Assembly: GCF_050948175.1 (NCBI RefSeq) | Contig: NW_027490149.1 | Span: 434,001 to 498,000, forward strand | Direction: 5' to 3' | DNA length: 64,000 bases | DNA from: Xylocopa sonorina | Taxonomy: Eukaryota > Arthropoda > Insecta > Hymenoptera > Apidae | Part shown: positions 11,214-25,950 of the stretch, piece by piece | Layout: every line of letters begins with the position of its first letter | Numbering within the stretch: position 1 is the first letter of the stretch | Made by a program: the position numbers and the translations under genes | The notes under the pieces: generated by a model | The model's input: only the letters and a program-made list of their open reading frames with translations | Databases searched by the model: none | Told to the model about the DNA's origin: nothing

Positions 11214-14200
11214 CTACCGTAGCAATAGAGTTCTAGTGCTTCTTAAAACGCGATATAGCATCTCATTTCTATATTTCATGGTAAGATATAATATGATTTG
11301 CGAAGTGTTATGTATTCCTTGTCTACACTTCAAATGAATGTAAATGAGACACTTCCTTGCAAGGAAATAGCGTTTGCAGATGTCTACTTATCGTAGCAAT
11401 AGAGTTCTTATGATTCTTAAAACGCGATATCGCATCTCATTTCTATGTTTCATGGTAAGATATAATATGATTTGCGAAGTGTCATGTATTCCTCGTCTAC
11501 ACGTCAAATGAATGTAAACGGGACACTTCCATGCAAGGAAATAGCGTTTGCAGATGTCTACGTATCGTAGCAATAGAGTTCTTACGATTCTTAAAGCGCG
11601 ATATCGCATCTCATTTCTATGTTTCATGGTAAGCTATAATATGATTTGCCAAGTGTTATGTATTCCTCGTCTACACTTCAAATGAATGTAAATGCGACAC
11701 TTCCTTGCAAGGAAATAGCGTTTGCAGATGTCTACGTATCGTAGCAATAGAGTTCTTATGATTCTTAAAACGCGATATCGCACCTCATTTCTATGTTTCA
11801 TGGTAAGATATAATATGATTTGCGAAGTGTTATGTATTCCTCGTCTACACTTCAAATGAATATAAATACGACACTTCCTTGCTAGGAAATAGCGTCTGCA
11901 GATGTCTACGTATCGTAGCAATAGAGTTCAAATGCTTCTTAAAACGAGATATTGCATCTCATATCTATGTTTCATGATAAGATATAATATTCATTGCGAA
12001 GTGTTATGCATTCCTCGTCTACACTTCAAATGAATGTGAATGCGACACTTCCTCGCTAGGAAATAGCGCTTGCAGATGTCTACGAATCGTAGCAATAGGG
12101 TTCTAATGCTTCTTAAAGCGCGATATCGCATCTCATTTCTATGTTTCGTGGTAAGATATAATATAATTTGCGAAGTGTTATGTATTCCTCGTCTACACTT
12201 CAAATGAATGTAAATGCGACACTTCCTTGCTAGGAAATAGCGTTTGCAAACGTCTACCTATCGTGGCAATAGAGTTCTAATGCTTCGTAGAACGCGATAT
12301 CGCATCTCATTTCTATGTTTCATGGTAAGACATAATATGATTTGCGAAGTGTCATGTATTCCTCGTCTACACTTCAAATGTATGTAAATGCGACACTTCC
12401 CTGCTAGGAAATAGCGTCTGCAGATGTCTAGGTATCGTAGCAATAGAGTTCTAATGCTTTTTAAAACGCGATATCGCATTTCATTTCTATGTTTCATGGT
12501 AAGATATAATATGATTTGCGAAGTGTTATGTATTCCTTGTCTACACTTCAAATGAATGTAAATGCGACACTTCCTTGCCAGGAAATAGCGTTTGCAAACG
12601 TCTACCTATCGTAGCAATAGAGTTCTAATACTTCGTAGAATGCGATATCGCATCTCATTTCTATGTTTCATGGTAAGACATAATATGATTTGCGAAGTGT
12701 CATGTATTCCTCGTCTACACTTCAAATGTATGTAAATGCGACACTTCCTTGCTAGGAAATAGCGTCTGCAGATGTCTAGGTATCGTAGCAATAGAGTTCT
12801 AATGCTTCTTAAAATGCGATATCGCATTTCATTTCTATGTTTTATGGTAAGATATAATATGATTTGCGAAGTGTTATGTATTCCTCGTCTACACTTCAAA
12901 AGAATGTAAATGCGACACGTCCTTGCTAGGAAATAGCGTCTGCAGATGTCTAGGTATCGTAGCAATAGAGTTCTAATGCTTCTTAGAACGCGATATCGCA
13001 ATCTCATTTCTATGTTTCATGGTAAGATATAATATGATTTGCGAAGTGTCATGTATTCCTCGTCTACACTTCAAATGAATGTAAATGCGACACTTCCTTG
13101 CAAGGAAATAGCGTTTGCAAACGTCTACCTACCGTAGCAATAGAGTTCTAGTGCTTCTTAAAACGCGATATCGCATCTCATTTCTATATTTCATGGTAAG
13201 ATATAATATGATTTGCGAAGTGTTATGTATTCCTTGTCTACACTTCAAATGAATGTAAATGAGACACTTCCTTGCAAGGAAATAGCGTTTGCAGATGTCT
13301 ACTTATCGTAGCAATAGAGTTCTTATGATTCTTAAAACGCGATATCGCATCTCATTTCTATGTTTCATGGTAAGATATAATATGAGTTGCGAAGTGTCAT
13401 GTATACCTCGTCTACATTTCAAATGAATGTAAATGCGACACTTCCATGCAAGGAAATAGCGTTTGTAGATGTCTACGTATCGTAGCAATAGAGTTCTTAT
13501 GAATATTAAAACGCGATATCGCATCACATTTCTATGTTTCATGGTAAGGTATAATATGATTTGCGAAGTGTTATGTATTCCTCGTCTACACTTCAAATGA
13601 ATGTAAATGCGACACTTCCTTGCAAGGAAATAGCGTTTGCAGATGTCTACGTATCGTAGCAATAGAGTTCTAATGCTTCGTAGAACGCGATATCGCATCT
13701 CATTTCTATGTTTCATGGTAAGACATAATATGATTTGCGAAGTGTCATGTATTCCTCGTCTACACTTCAAATGTATGTAAATGCGACACTTCCTTGCTAG
13801 GAAATAGCGTCTGCAGATGTCTAGGTATCGTAGCAATAGAGTTCTAATGCTTCTTAAAACGCGATATCGCATTTCATTTCTATGTTTCATGGTAAGATAT
13901 AATATGATTTGCGAAGTGTTATGTATTCCTCGTCTACACTTCAAAAGAATGTAAATGCGACACTTCCTTGCTAGGAAATTGCGTCTGCAGATGTCTAGGT
14001 ATCGTAGCAATAGGGTTCTAATGCTTCTTAGGACGCGATATCGCATCTCATTTCTATGTTTCATGGTAAGACATAATATGATTTGCGAAGTGTCATGTAT
14101 TCCTCGTCTACACTTCAAATGTATGTAAATGCGACACTTCCCTGCTAGGAAATAGCGTCTGCAGATGTCTAGGTATCGTAGCAATAGAGTTCTAATGCTT

Positions 14201-15510
14201 CTTAAAACGCGATATCGCATTTCATTTCTATGTTTCATGGTAAGATATAATATGATTTGCGAAGTGTTATGTATTCCTTGTCTACACTTCAAATGAATGT
14301 AAATGCGACACTTCCTTGCCAGGAAATAGCGTTTGCAAACGTCTACCTATCGTAGCAATAGAGTTCTAATACTTCGTAGAATGCGATATCGCATCTCATT
14401 TCTATGTTTCATGGTAAGACATAATATGATTTGCGAAGTGTCATGTATTCCTCGTCTACACTTCAAATGTATGTAAATGCGACACTTCCTTGCTAGGAAA
14501 TAGCGTCTGCAGATGTCTAGGTATCGTAGCAATAGAGTTCTAATGCTTCTTAAAATGCGATATCGCATTTCATTTCTATGTTTTATGGTAAGATATAATA
14601 TGATTTGCGAAGTGTTATGTATTCCTCGTCTACACTTCAAAAGAATGTAAATGCGACACGTCCTTGCTAGGAAATAGCGTCTGCAGATGTCTAGGTATCG
14701 TAGCAATAGAGTTCTAATGCTTCTTAGAACGCGATATCGCAATCTCATTTCTATGTTTCATGGTAAGATATAATATGATTTGCGAAGTGTCATGTATTCC
14801 TCGTCTACACTTCAAATGGATGTAAATGCGACACTTCCTTGCAAGGAAATAGCGTTTGCAAACGTCTACCTACCGTAGCAATAGAGTTCTAGTGCTTCTT
14901 AAAACGCGATATCGCATCACATTTCTATATTTCATGGTAAGATATAATATGATTTGCGAAGTGTTATGTATTCCTTGTCTACACTTCAAATGAATGTAAA
15001 TGAGACACTTCCTTGCAAGGAAATAGCGTTTGCAGATGTCTACTTATCGTAGCAATAGAGTTCTTATGATTCTTAAAACGCGATATCGCATCTCATTTCT
15101 ATGTTTCATGGTAAGATATAATATGAGTTGCGAAGTGTCATGTATACCTCGTCTACATTTCAAATGAATGTAAATGCGACACTTCCATGCAAGGAAATAG
15201 CGTTTGTAGATGTCTACGTATCGTAGCAATAGAGTTCTTATGAATATTAAAACGCGATATCGCATCACATTTCTATGTTTCATGGTAAGGTATAATATGA
15301 TTTGCGAAGTGTTATGTATTCCTCGTCTACACTTCAAATGAATGTAAATGCGACACTTCCTTGCAAGGAAATAGCGTTTGCAGATGTCTACGTATCGTAG
15401 CAATAGAGTTCTTATGATTTTTAAAACGCGATATCGCATCTCATTTCTATGTTTCATGGTACGATATAATATGATTTGCGAAGTGTCATGTATTCCTCGT
15501 CTACACTTCA
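11214..15510 (+). repeat. 10-mer (1,741-bp) duplication
   Basis: About 12300-13665 recurs at 14041-15406, an offset of 1,741 bp (10 x 174 + 1), with the extra base contributed by the GCAATCTC unit. Shared markers include TTGCCAGGAAAT, TAATACTTCGTAG, CACGTCC and TGAGTTGCG. About 11214-12540 matches 19917-21240 at an offset of 8,703 bp. The longest minus-strand open frame in the window (329 codons, 13303-14292) spans nearly six monomers here and is treated as non-coding. Confidence 0.85.
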
Positions 15511-18500
15511 AATGAATGTAAATGCGACACTTCCTTGCTAGGAAATAGCGTTTGCAAACGTCTACCTATCGTAGCAATAGAGTTCTAATGCTTCGTAGAA
15601 CGCGATATCGCATCTCATTTCTATGTTTCATGGTAAGACATAATATGATTTGCGAAGTGTCATGTATTCCTCGTCTACACTTCAAAAGAATGTAAATGCG
15701 ACACTTCCTTGCTAGGAAATTGCGTCTGCAGATGTCTAGGTATCGTAGCAATAGGGTTCTAATGCTTCTTAGGACGCGATATCGCATCTCATTTCTATGT
15801 TTCATGGTAAGACATAATATGATTTGCGAAGTGTCATGTATTCCTCGTCTACACTTCAAATGTATGTAAATGCGACACTTCCCTGCTAGGAAATAGCGTC
15901 TGCAGATGTCTAGGTATCGTAGCAATAGAGTTCTAATGCTTCTTAAAACGCGATATCGCATTTCATTTCTATGTTTCATGGTAAGATATAATATGATTTG
16001 CGAAGTGTTATGTATTCCTCGTCTACACTTCAAATGAATGTAAATGAGACACTTCCTTGCAAGGAAATAGCGTTTGCAGATGTCTACGTATCGTAGCAAT
16101 AGAGTTCTTATGATTCTTAAAACGCGATATCGCATCTCATTTCTATGTTTCATGGTAAGATATAATATGATTTGCGAAGTGTTATGCATTCCTCGTCTAC
16201 GATTCAAATGAATGTAATTGCGACACTTCCTTGCAAGGAAATAGCGTTTGCAGATGTCTACGTATCGTAGCAATAGAGTTCTAATGCTTCTTAAAACGCG
16301 ATATCGCATCTCATTTCTATGTTTCATGGTAAGCTATAATATGATTTGCCAAGTGTTATGTATTCCTCGTCTACACTTCAAATGAATGTAAATGCGACAC
16401 TTCCTTGCAAGGAAATAGCGTTTGCAGATGTCTACGTATCGTAGCAATAGAGTTCTTGTGATTCTTAAAACGCGATATCGCATCTCATTTCTATGTTTCA
16501 TGGTAAGGTATAATATGATTTGCGAAGTGTTCTGTATTCCTCGTCTACACTTCAAATGAATGTAAATGCGACACTTCCTTGCAAGGAAATAGCGTTTGCA
16601 GATGTCTATGTATGGTAGCAATAGATTTCTAGTGCATCTTAAAACGTGATATCGCATCTCATTTCTATGTTTCATGGTAAGATATAATATGATTTGCGAA
16701 GTGTCATGTATTCCTCGTCTACACGTCAAATGAATGTAAACGCGACACTTCCATGCAAGGAAATAGCGTTTGCAGATGTCTACGTATCGTAGCAATAGAG
16801 TTCTTACGATTCTTAAAGCGCGATATCGCATCTCATTTCTATGTTTCATGGTAAGCTATAATATGATTTGCCAAGTGTTATGTATTCCTCGTCTACACTT
16901 CAAATGAATGTAAATGCGACACTTCCTTGCAAGGAAATAGCGTTTGCAGATGTCTACGTATCGTAGCAATAGAGTTCTTATGATTCTTAAAACGCGATAT
17001 CGCATCTCATTTCTATGTTTCATGGTAAGGTATAATATGATTTGCGAAGTGTCATGTATTCCTCGTCTACACTTCAAATGAATGTAAATGCGACACTTCC
17101 TTGCAAGGAAATAGCGTTTGCAAACGTCTACCTACCGTAGCAATAGAGTTCTAATGCTTCTTAAAACGCGATATCGCATCTCATTTCTATGATTCATGGT
17201 AAGATATAATATGATTTGCGAAGTGTTATGTATTCCTCGTCTACACTTCAAATGAATGTAAATGCGACACTTCCTTGCAAGGAAATAGCGTTTGCAGATG
17301 TCTATGTATCGTAGCAATAGATTTCTATTGCTTCTTAAAACGTGATATCGCACCTCATTTCTATGTTTCATGGTAAGATATAATATGATTTGCGAAGTGT
17401 CATGTATTCCTCGTCTACACGTCAAATGAATGTAAATGCGACACTTCCATGCAAGGAAATAGCGTTTGCAGATGTCTACGTATCGTAGCAATAGAGTTCT
17501 TATGATTCTTAAAGCGCGATATCGCACCTCATTTCTATGTTTCATGGTAAGATATAATATGATTTGCGAAGTGTTATGTATTCCTCGTCTACACTTCAAA
17601 TGAATATAAATACGACACTTCCTTGCTAGGAAATAGCGTCTGCAGATGTCTACGTATCGTAGCAATAGAGTTCAAATGCTTCTTAAAACGAGATATTGCA
17701 TCTCATATCTATGTTTCATGATAAGATATAATATTCATTGCGAAGTGTTATGCATTCCTCGTCTACACTTCAAATGAATGTGAATGCGACACTTCCTCGC
17801 TAGGAAATAGCGCTTGCAGATGTCTACGAATCGTAGCAATAGGGTTCTAATGCTTCTTAAAGCGCGATATCGCATCTCATTTCTATGTTTCGTGGTAAGA
17901 TATAATATAATTTGCGAAGTGTTATGTATTCCTCGTCTACACTTCAAATGAATGTAAATGCGACACTTCCTTGCTAGGAAATAGCGTTTGCAAACGTCTA
18001 CCTATCGTAGCAATAGAGTTCTAATGCTTCGTAGAACGCGATATCGCATCTCATTTCCATGTTTCATGGTAAGACATAATATGATTTGCGAAGTTTCATG
18101 TATTCCGCGTCTACACTTCAAATGTATGTAAATGCGACACTTCCCTGCTAGGAAATAGCGTCTGCAGATGTCTATCTATCGTAGCAATAGTGTTCTAATG
18201 CTTCTTAAAACGCGATATCGCATCTCATTTCTATGTTTCATGGTAAGATATGATATGATTTGCGAAGTGTTATGTATTCCTCGTCTACACTTCAAATGAA
18301 TGTAAATGCGACACTTCCTTGCAAGGAAATAGCGTTTGCAAACGTCTACCTACCGCAACAATAGAGTTCTAATGCTTCTTAAAACGCGATATCGCATCTC
18401 ATTTCTATATTTCATGGTAAGATATAATATGATTTGCGAAGTGTTATGTATTCCTCGTCTACACTTCAAATGAATGTAAATGAGACACTTCCTTGCAAGG

Positions 18501-19850
18501 AAATACCGTTTGCAGATGTCTACGTATCGTAGCAATAGAGTTCTTATGATTCTTAAAACGCGATATCGCATCTCATTTCTATGTTTCATGGTAAGGTATA
18601 ATATGATTTGCGAAGTGTTATGTATTCCTCGTCTACACTTCAAATGAATGTAAATGCGACACTTCGTTGCAAGGAAATAGCGTTTGCGAATGTCTATCTA
18701 TCGTAGCAATAGTGTTCTAATGCTTCTTAAAACGCGATATCGCATCTCGTTTCAATGTTTCATGGTAAGATATAATATGATTTGCGAAGTGTCATGTATT
18801 CCTCGTCTACACTTCAAATGAATGTAAATGCGACACTTCCTTGCAAGGAAATAGCGTTTGCAAACTTTTACCTACCGTAGCAATAGAGTTCTAGTGCTTC
18901 TTAAAACGCGATATCGCATCTCATTTCTATGTTTCATGGTAAGATATAATATGATTTGCGAAGTCTTATGTATTCCTCGTCTACACTTCAAATGAATGTA
19001 TATGCGACACTTCCATGCAAGGAAATAGCGTTTGTAGATGTCTACGTATCGTAGCAATAGAGTTCTTATGAATATTAAAACGCGATATCGCATCACATTT
19101 CTATGTTTCATGGTATGGTATAATATGATTTGCGAAGTGTTATGTATTCCTCGTCTACACTTCACATGAATGTAAATGCGACACTTCCTTGCAAGGAAAT
19201 AGCGTTTGCAGATGTCTACGTATCGTAGCAATAGAGTTCTTATGATTTTTAAAACGCGATATCGCATCTCATTTCTATGTTTCATGGTACGATATAATAT
19301 GATTTGCGAAGTGTCATGTATTCCCCGTCTACACTTCAAATGAATGTAAATGCGACACTTCCTTGCCAGGAAATAGCGTTTGCAAACGTCTACCTATCGT
19401 AGCAATAGAGTTCTAATACTTCGTAGAACGCGATATCGCATCTCATTTCTATGTTTCATGGTAAGACATAATATGATTTGCGAAGTGTCATGTATTCCTC
19501 GTCTACACTTCAAATGTATGTAAATGCGACACTTCCTTGCTAGGAAATAGCGTCTGCAGATGTCTAGGTATCGTAGCAATAGAGTTCTAATGCTTCTTAA
19601 AATGCGATATCGCATTTCATTTCTATGTTTTATGGTAAGATATAATATGATTTGCGAAGTGTTATGTATTCCTCGTCTACACTTCAAAAGAATGTAAATG
19701 CGACACGTCCTTGCTAGGAAATAGCGTCTGCAGATGTCTAGGTATCGTAGCAATAGAGTTCTAATGCTTCTTAGAACGCGATATCGCAATCTCATTTCTA
19801 TGTTTCACGGTAAGATATAATATGATTTGCGAAGTGTCATGTATTCCTCG
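15511..19850 (+). repeat. Right partner of the long-range duplication, with internal unit losses
   Basis: This block repeats the subtype order of about 6.1-10.1 kb. The offset is 9,574 bp up to about 18170 and then drops to 9,052 bp, so three whole units (522 bp) present near 8610-9130 are missing here. The join lies in a hybrid monomer at about 18160-18190, whose left part is CTGCAG-type and right part is CTATC-type. Some units differ from their partner by single bases, for example CATCTC at 15785 against CATCAC at 6211. Confidence 0.85.
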
Positions 19851-22800
19851 TCTACATTTCAAATGAATGTAAATGCGACACTTCCTTGCAAGGAAATAGC
19901 GTTTGCAAACGTCTACCTACCGTAGCAATAGAGTTCTAGTGCTTCTTAAAACGCGATATCGCATCTCATTTCTATATTTCAAGGTAAGATATAATATGAT
20001 TTGCGAAGTGTTATGTATTCCTTGTCTACACTTCAAATGAATGTAAATGAGACACTTCCTTGCAAGGAAATAGCGTTTGCAGATGTCTACTTATCGTAGC
20101 AATAGAGTTCTTATGATTCTTAAAACGCGATATCGCATCTCATTTCTATGTTTCATGGTAAGATATAATATGATTTGCGAAGTGTCATGTATTCCTCGTC
20201 TACACGTCAAATGAATGTAAACGCGACACTTCCATGCCAGGAAATAGCGTTTGCAGATGTCTACGTATCGTAGCAATAGAGTTCTTACGATTCTTAAAGC
20301 GCGATATCGCATCTCATTTCTATGTTTCATGGTAAGCTATAGTATGATTTGCCAAGTGTTATGTATTCCTCGTCTACACTTCAAATGAATGTAAATGCGA
20401 CACTTCCTTGCAAGGAAATAGCGTTTGCAGATGTCTACGTATCGTAGCAATAGAGTTCTTATGATTCTTAGAACGCGATATCGCACCTCATTTCTATGTT
20501 TCATGGTAAGATATAATATGATTTGCGAAGTGTTATGTATTCCTCGTCTACACTTCAAATGAATATAAATACGACACTTCCTTGCTAGGAAATAGCGTCT
20601 GCAGATGTCTACGTATCGTAGCAATAGAGTTCAAATGCTTCTTAAAACGAGATATTGCATCTCATATCTATGTTTCATGATAAGATATAATATTCATTGC
20701 GAAGTGTTATGCATTCCTCGTCTACACTTCAAATGAATGTGAATGCGACACTTCCTCGCTAGGAAATAGCGCTTGCAGATGTCTACGAATCGTAGCAATA
20801 GGGTTCTAATGCTTCTTAAAGCGCGATATCGCATCTCATTTCTATGTTTCGTGGTAAGATATAATATAATTTGCGAAGTGTTATGTATTCCTCGTCTACA
20901 CTTCAAATGAATGTAAATGCGACACTTCCTTGCTAGGAAATAGCGTTTGCAAACGTCTACCTATCGTAGCAATAGAGTTCTAATGCTTCGTAGAACGCGA
21001 TATCGCATCTCATTTCTATGTTTCATGGTAAGACATAATATGATTTGCGAAGTGTCATGTATTCCTCGTCTACACTTCAAATGTATGTAAATGCGACACT
21101 TCCCTGCTAGGAAATAGCGTCTGCAGATGTCTAGGTATCGTAGCAATAGAGTTCTAATGCTTCTTAAAACGCGATATCGCATTTCATTTCTATGTTTCAT
21201 GGTAAGATATAATATGATTTGCGAAGTATCATGTATTCCTCGTCTACACTTCAAATGAATGTAAATGCGACACTTCCTTGCAAGGAAATAGCGTTTGCAA
21301 ACGTCTACCTACCGTAGCAATAGAGTTCTAGTGCTTCTTAAAACGCGATATCGCATCTCATTTCTATATTTCATGGTAAGATATAATATGATTTGCGAAG
21401 TGTTATGTATTCCTTGTCTACACTTCAAATGAATGTAAATGAGACACTTCCTTGCAAGGAAATAGCGTTTGCAGATGTCTACTTATCGTAGCAATAGAGT
21501 TCTTATGATTCTTAAAACGCGATATCGCATCTCATTTCTATGTTTCATGGTAAGATATAATATGAATTGCGAAGTGTCATGTATACCTCGTCTACATTAC
21601 AAATGAATGTAAATGCGACACTTCCTTGCAAGGAAATAGCGTTTGCGAATGTCTATCTATCGTAGCAATAGTGTTCTAATGCTTCTTAAAACGCGATATC
21701 GCATCTCATTTCTATGTTTCATGGTAAGATATGATATGATTTGCGAAGTGTTATGTATTCCTCGTCTACAATTCAAATGAATGTAAATGCGACACTTCCT
21801 TGCAAGGAAATAGCGTTTGCAAACATCTACCTACCGCAGCAATAAAGTTCTAATGCTTCTTAAAACGCGATATCGCATCTCATTTCTATATTTCATGGTA
21901 AGATATAATATGATTTGCGAAGTGTTATGTATTCCTCGTCTACACTTCAAATGAATGTAAATGAGACACTTCCTTGCAAGGAAATAGCGTTTGCAGATGT
22001 CTACGTATCGTAGCAATAGAGTTCTTATGATTCTTAAAACGCGATATCGCATCTCATTTCTATGTTTCATGGTAAGGTATAATATGATTTGCGAAGTGTT
22101 ATGTATTCCTCGTCTACACTTCAAATGAATGTAAATGCGACACTTCGTTGCAAGGAAATAGCGTTTGCGAATGTCTATCTATCGTAGCAATAGTGTTCTA
22201 ATGCTTCTTAAAACGCGATATCGCATCTCGTTTCAATGTTTCATGGTAAGATATAATATGATTTGCGAAGTGTCATGTATTCCTCGTCTACACTTCAAAT
22301 GAATGTAAATGCGACACTTCCTTGCAAGGAAATAGCGTTTGCAGATGTCTACGTATCGTAGCAATAGAGTTCTTATGATTTTTAAAACGCGATATCGCAT
22401 CTCATTTCTATGTTTCATGGTACGATATAATATGATTTGCGAAGTGTCATGTATTCCTCGTCTACACTTCAAATGAATGTAAATGCGACACTTCCTTGCT
22501 AGGAAATAGCGTTTGCAAACGTCTACCTATCGTAGCAATAGAGTTCTAATGCTTCGTAGAACGCGATATCGCATCTCATTTCTATATTTCATGGTAAGAT
22601 ATAATATGATTTGCGAAGTGTTATGTATTCCTCGTCTACACTTCAAATGAATGTAAATGAGACACTTCCTTGCAAGGAAATAGCGTTTGCAGATGTCTAC
22701 GTATAGTAGCAATAGAGTTCTTATGATTCTTAAAACGCGATATCGCATCTCATTTCTATGTTTCATGGTAAGGTATAGTATGATTTGCGAAGTGTTATGT

Positions 22801-25800
22801 ATTCCTCGTCTACACTTCAAATGAATGTAAATGCGACACTTCGTTGCAAGGAAATAGCGTTTGCGAATGTCTATCTATCGTAGCAATAGTGTTCTAATGC
22901 TTCTTAAAACGCGATATCGCATCTCGTTTCTATGTTTCATGGTAAGATATAATATGATTTGCGAAGTGTCATGTATTCCTCGTCTACACTTCAAATGAAT
23001 GTAAATGCGACACTTCCTTGCAAGGAAATAGCGTTTGCAAACTTTTACCTACCGTAGCAATAGAGTTCTAGTGCTTCTTAAAACGCGATATCGCATCTCA
23101 TTTCTATGTTTCATGGTAAGATATAATATGATTTGCGAAGTCTTATGTATTCCTCGTCTACACTTCAAATGAATGTATATGCGACACTTCCATGCAAGGA
23201 AATAGCGTTTGTAGATGTCTACGTATCGTAGCAATAGAGTTCTTATGAATATTAAAACGCGATATCGCATCACATTTCTATGTTTCATGGTAAGGTATAA
23301 TATGATTTGCGAAGTGTTATGTATTCCTCGTCTACACTTCAAATGAATGTAAATGCGACACTTCCTTGCAAGGAAATAGCGTTTGCAGATGTCTACGTAT
23401 CGTAGCAATAGAGTTCTTATGATTTTTAAAACGCGATATCGCATCTCATTTCTATGTTTCATGGTACGATATAATATGATTTGCGAAGTGTCATGTATTC
23501 CCCGTCTACACTTCAAATGAATGTAAATGCGACACTTCCTTGCCAGGAAATAGCGTTTGCAAACGTCTACCTATCGTAGCAATAGAGTTCTAATACTTCG
23601 TAGAACGCGATATCGCATCTCATTTCTATGTTTCATGGTAAGACATAATATGATTTGCGAAGTGTCATGTATTCCTCGTCTACACTTCAAATGTATGTAA
23701 ATGCGACACTTCCTTGCTAGGAAATAGCGTCTGCAGATGTCTAGGTATCGTAGCAATAGAGTTCTAATGCTTCTTAAAATGCGATATCGCATTTCATTTC
23801 TATGTTTTATGGTAAGATATAATATGATTTGCGAAGTGTTATGTATTCCTCGTCTACACTTCAAAAGAATGTAAATGCGACACGTCCTTGCTAGGAAATA
23901 GCGTCTGCAGATGTCTAGGTATCGTAGCAATAGAGTTCTAATGCTTCTTAGAACGCGATATCGCAATCTCATTTCTATGTTTCATGGTAAGATATAATAT
24001 GATTTGCGAAGTGTCATGTATTCCTCGTCTACACTTCAAATGAATGTAAATGCGACACTTCCTTGCAAGGAAATAGCGTTTGCAAACGTCTACCTACCGT
24101 AGCAATAGAGTTCTAGTGCTTCTTAAAACGCGATATCGCATCTCATTTCTATATTTCATGGTAAGATATAATATGATTTGCGAAGTGTTATGTATTCCTT
24201 GTCTACACTTCAAATGAATGTAAATGAGACACTTCCTTGCAAGGAAATAGCGTTTGCAGATGTCTACTTATCGTAGCAATAGAGTTCTTATGATTCTTAA
24301 AACGCGATATCGCATCTCATTTCTATGTTTCATGGTAAGATATAATATGAGTTGCGAAGTGTCATGTATACCTCGTCTACATTTCAAATGAATGTAAATG
24401 CGACACTTCCTTGCAAGGAAATAGCGTTTGCGAATGTCTATCTATCGTAGCAATAGTGTTCTAATGCTTCTTAAAACGCGATATCGCATCTCATTTCTAT
24501 GTTTCATGGTAAGATATGATATGATTTGCGAAGTGTTATGTATTCCTCGTCTACACTTCAAATGAATGTAAATGCGACACTTCCTTGCAAGGAAATAGCG
24601 TTTGCAAACGTCTACCTACCGCAGCAATAGAGTTCTAATGCTTCTTAAAACGCGATATCGCATCTCATTTCTATATTTCATGGTAAGATATAGTATGATT
24701 TGCGAAGTGTTATGTATTCCTCGTCTACACTTCAAATGAATGTAAATGAGACACTTCCTTGCAAGGAAATAGCGTTTGCAGATGTCTACGTATCGTAGCA
24801 ATAGAGTTCTTATGATTCTTAAAACGCGATATCGCATCTCATTTCTATGTTTCGTGGTAAGGTATAATATGATTTGCGAAGTGTTATGTATTCCTCGTCT
24901 ACACTTCAAATGAATGTAAATGCGACACTTCCTTGCAAGGAAATAGCGTTTGCGAATGTCTATCTATCGTAGCAATAGTGTTCTAATGCTTCTTAAAACG
25001 CGATATCGCTTCTCGTTTCTATGTTTCATGGTAAGATATAATATGATTTGCGAAGTGTCATGTATTCCTCGTCTACACTTCAAATGAATGTAAATGCGAC
25101 ACTTCCTTGCAAGGAAATAGCGTTTGCAAACTTCTACCTACCGTAGCAATAGAGTTCTAGTGCTTCTGAAAACGCGATATCGCATCTCATTTCTATATTT
25201 CATGGTAAGATATAATATGATTTGCGAAGTGTTATGTATTCCTCGTCTACACTTCAAATGAATGTAAATGCGACACTTCCATGCAAGGAAATAGCGTTTG
25301 TAGATGTCTACGTATCGTAGCAATAGAGTTCTTATGAATATTAAAACGCGATATCGCATCACATTTCTATGTTTCATGGTAAGGTATAATATGATTTGCG
25401 AAGTGTTATGTATTCCTCGTCTACACTTCAAATGAATGTAAATGCGACACTTCCTTGCAAGGAAATAGCGTTTGCAGATGTCTACGTATCGTAGCAATAG
25501 AGTTCTTATGATTTTTAAAACGCGATATCGCATCTCATTTCTATGTTTCATGGTACGATATAATATGATTTGCGAAGTGTCATGTATTCCTCGTTTACAC
25601 TTCAAATGAATGTAAATGCGACACTTCCTTGCTAGGAAATAGCGTTTGCAAACGTCTACATATCGTAGCAATAGAGTTCTAATGCTTCGTAGAACGCGAT
25701 ATCGCATCTCATTTCTATGTTTCATGGTAAGACATAATATGATTTGCGAAGTGTCATGTATTCCTCGTCTACACTTCAAATGTATGTAAATGCGACACTT

Positions 25801-25950
25801 CCTTGCTAGGAAATAGCGTCTGCAGATGTCTAGGTATCGTAGCAATAGAGTTCTAATGCTTCTTAAAACGCGATATCGCATTTCATTTCTATGTTTCATG
25901 GTAAGATATAATATGATTTGCGAAGTGTTATGTATTCCTTGTCTACACTT
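19851..25950 (+). repeat. Mosaic of copied blocks, including an older relative of the 27-36 kb repeat
   Basis: About 19917-21240 matches 11214-12540 (offset 8,703). About 22840-24350 matches 18660-20170 (offset 4,177, 24 units plus one). About 21830-23510 matches 27400-29080 (offset 5,569, 32 units plus one) but has TGATTTTTAAAA near 22376 where the later copies have TGTTTTTTAAAA. That suggests this is the less derived relative of the downstream higher-order repeat. No non-satellite sequence is visible. Confidence 0.8.

Noticed and set aside
13303..14292. Long minus-strand open frames throughout the window as protein-coding genes
   Set aside because: They follow from a 174-bp unit divisible by 3. 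Stop-containing and frame-shifting units are mixed in and amplified equally, substitutions are not concentrated at third positions, and starts and ends simply follow monomer subtype.
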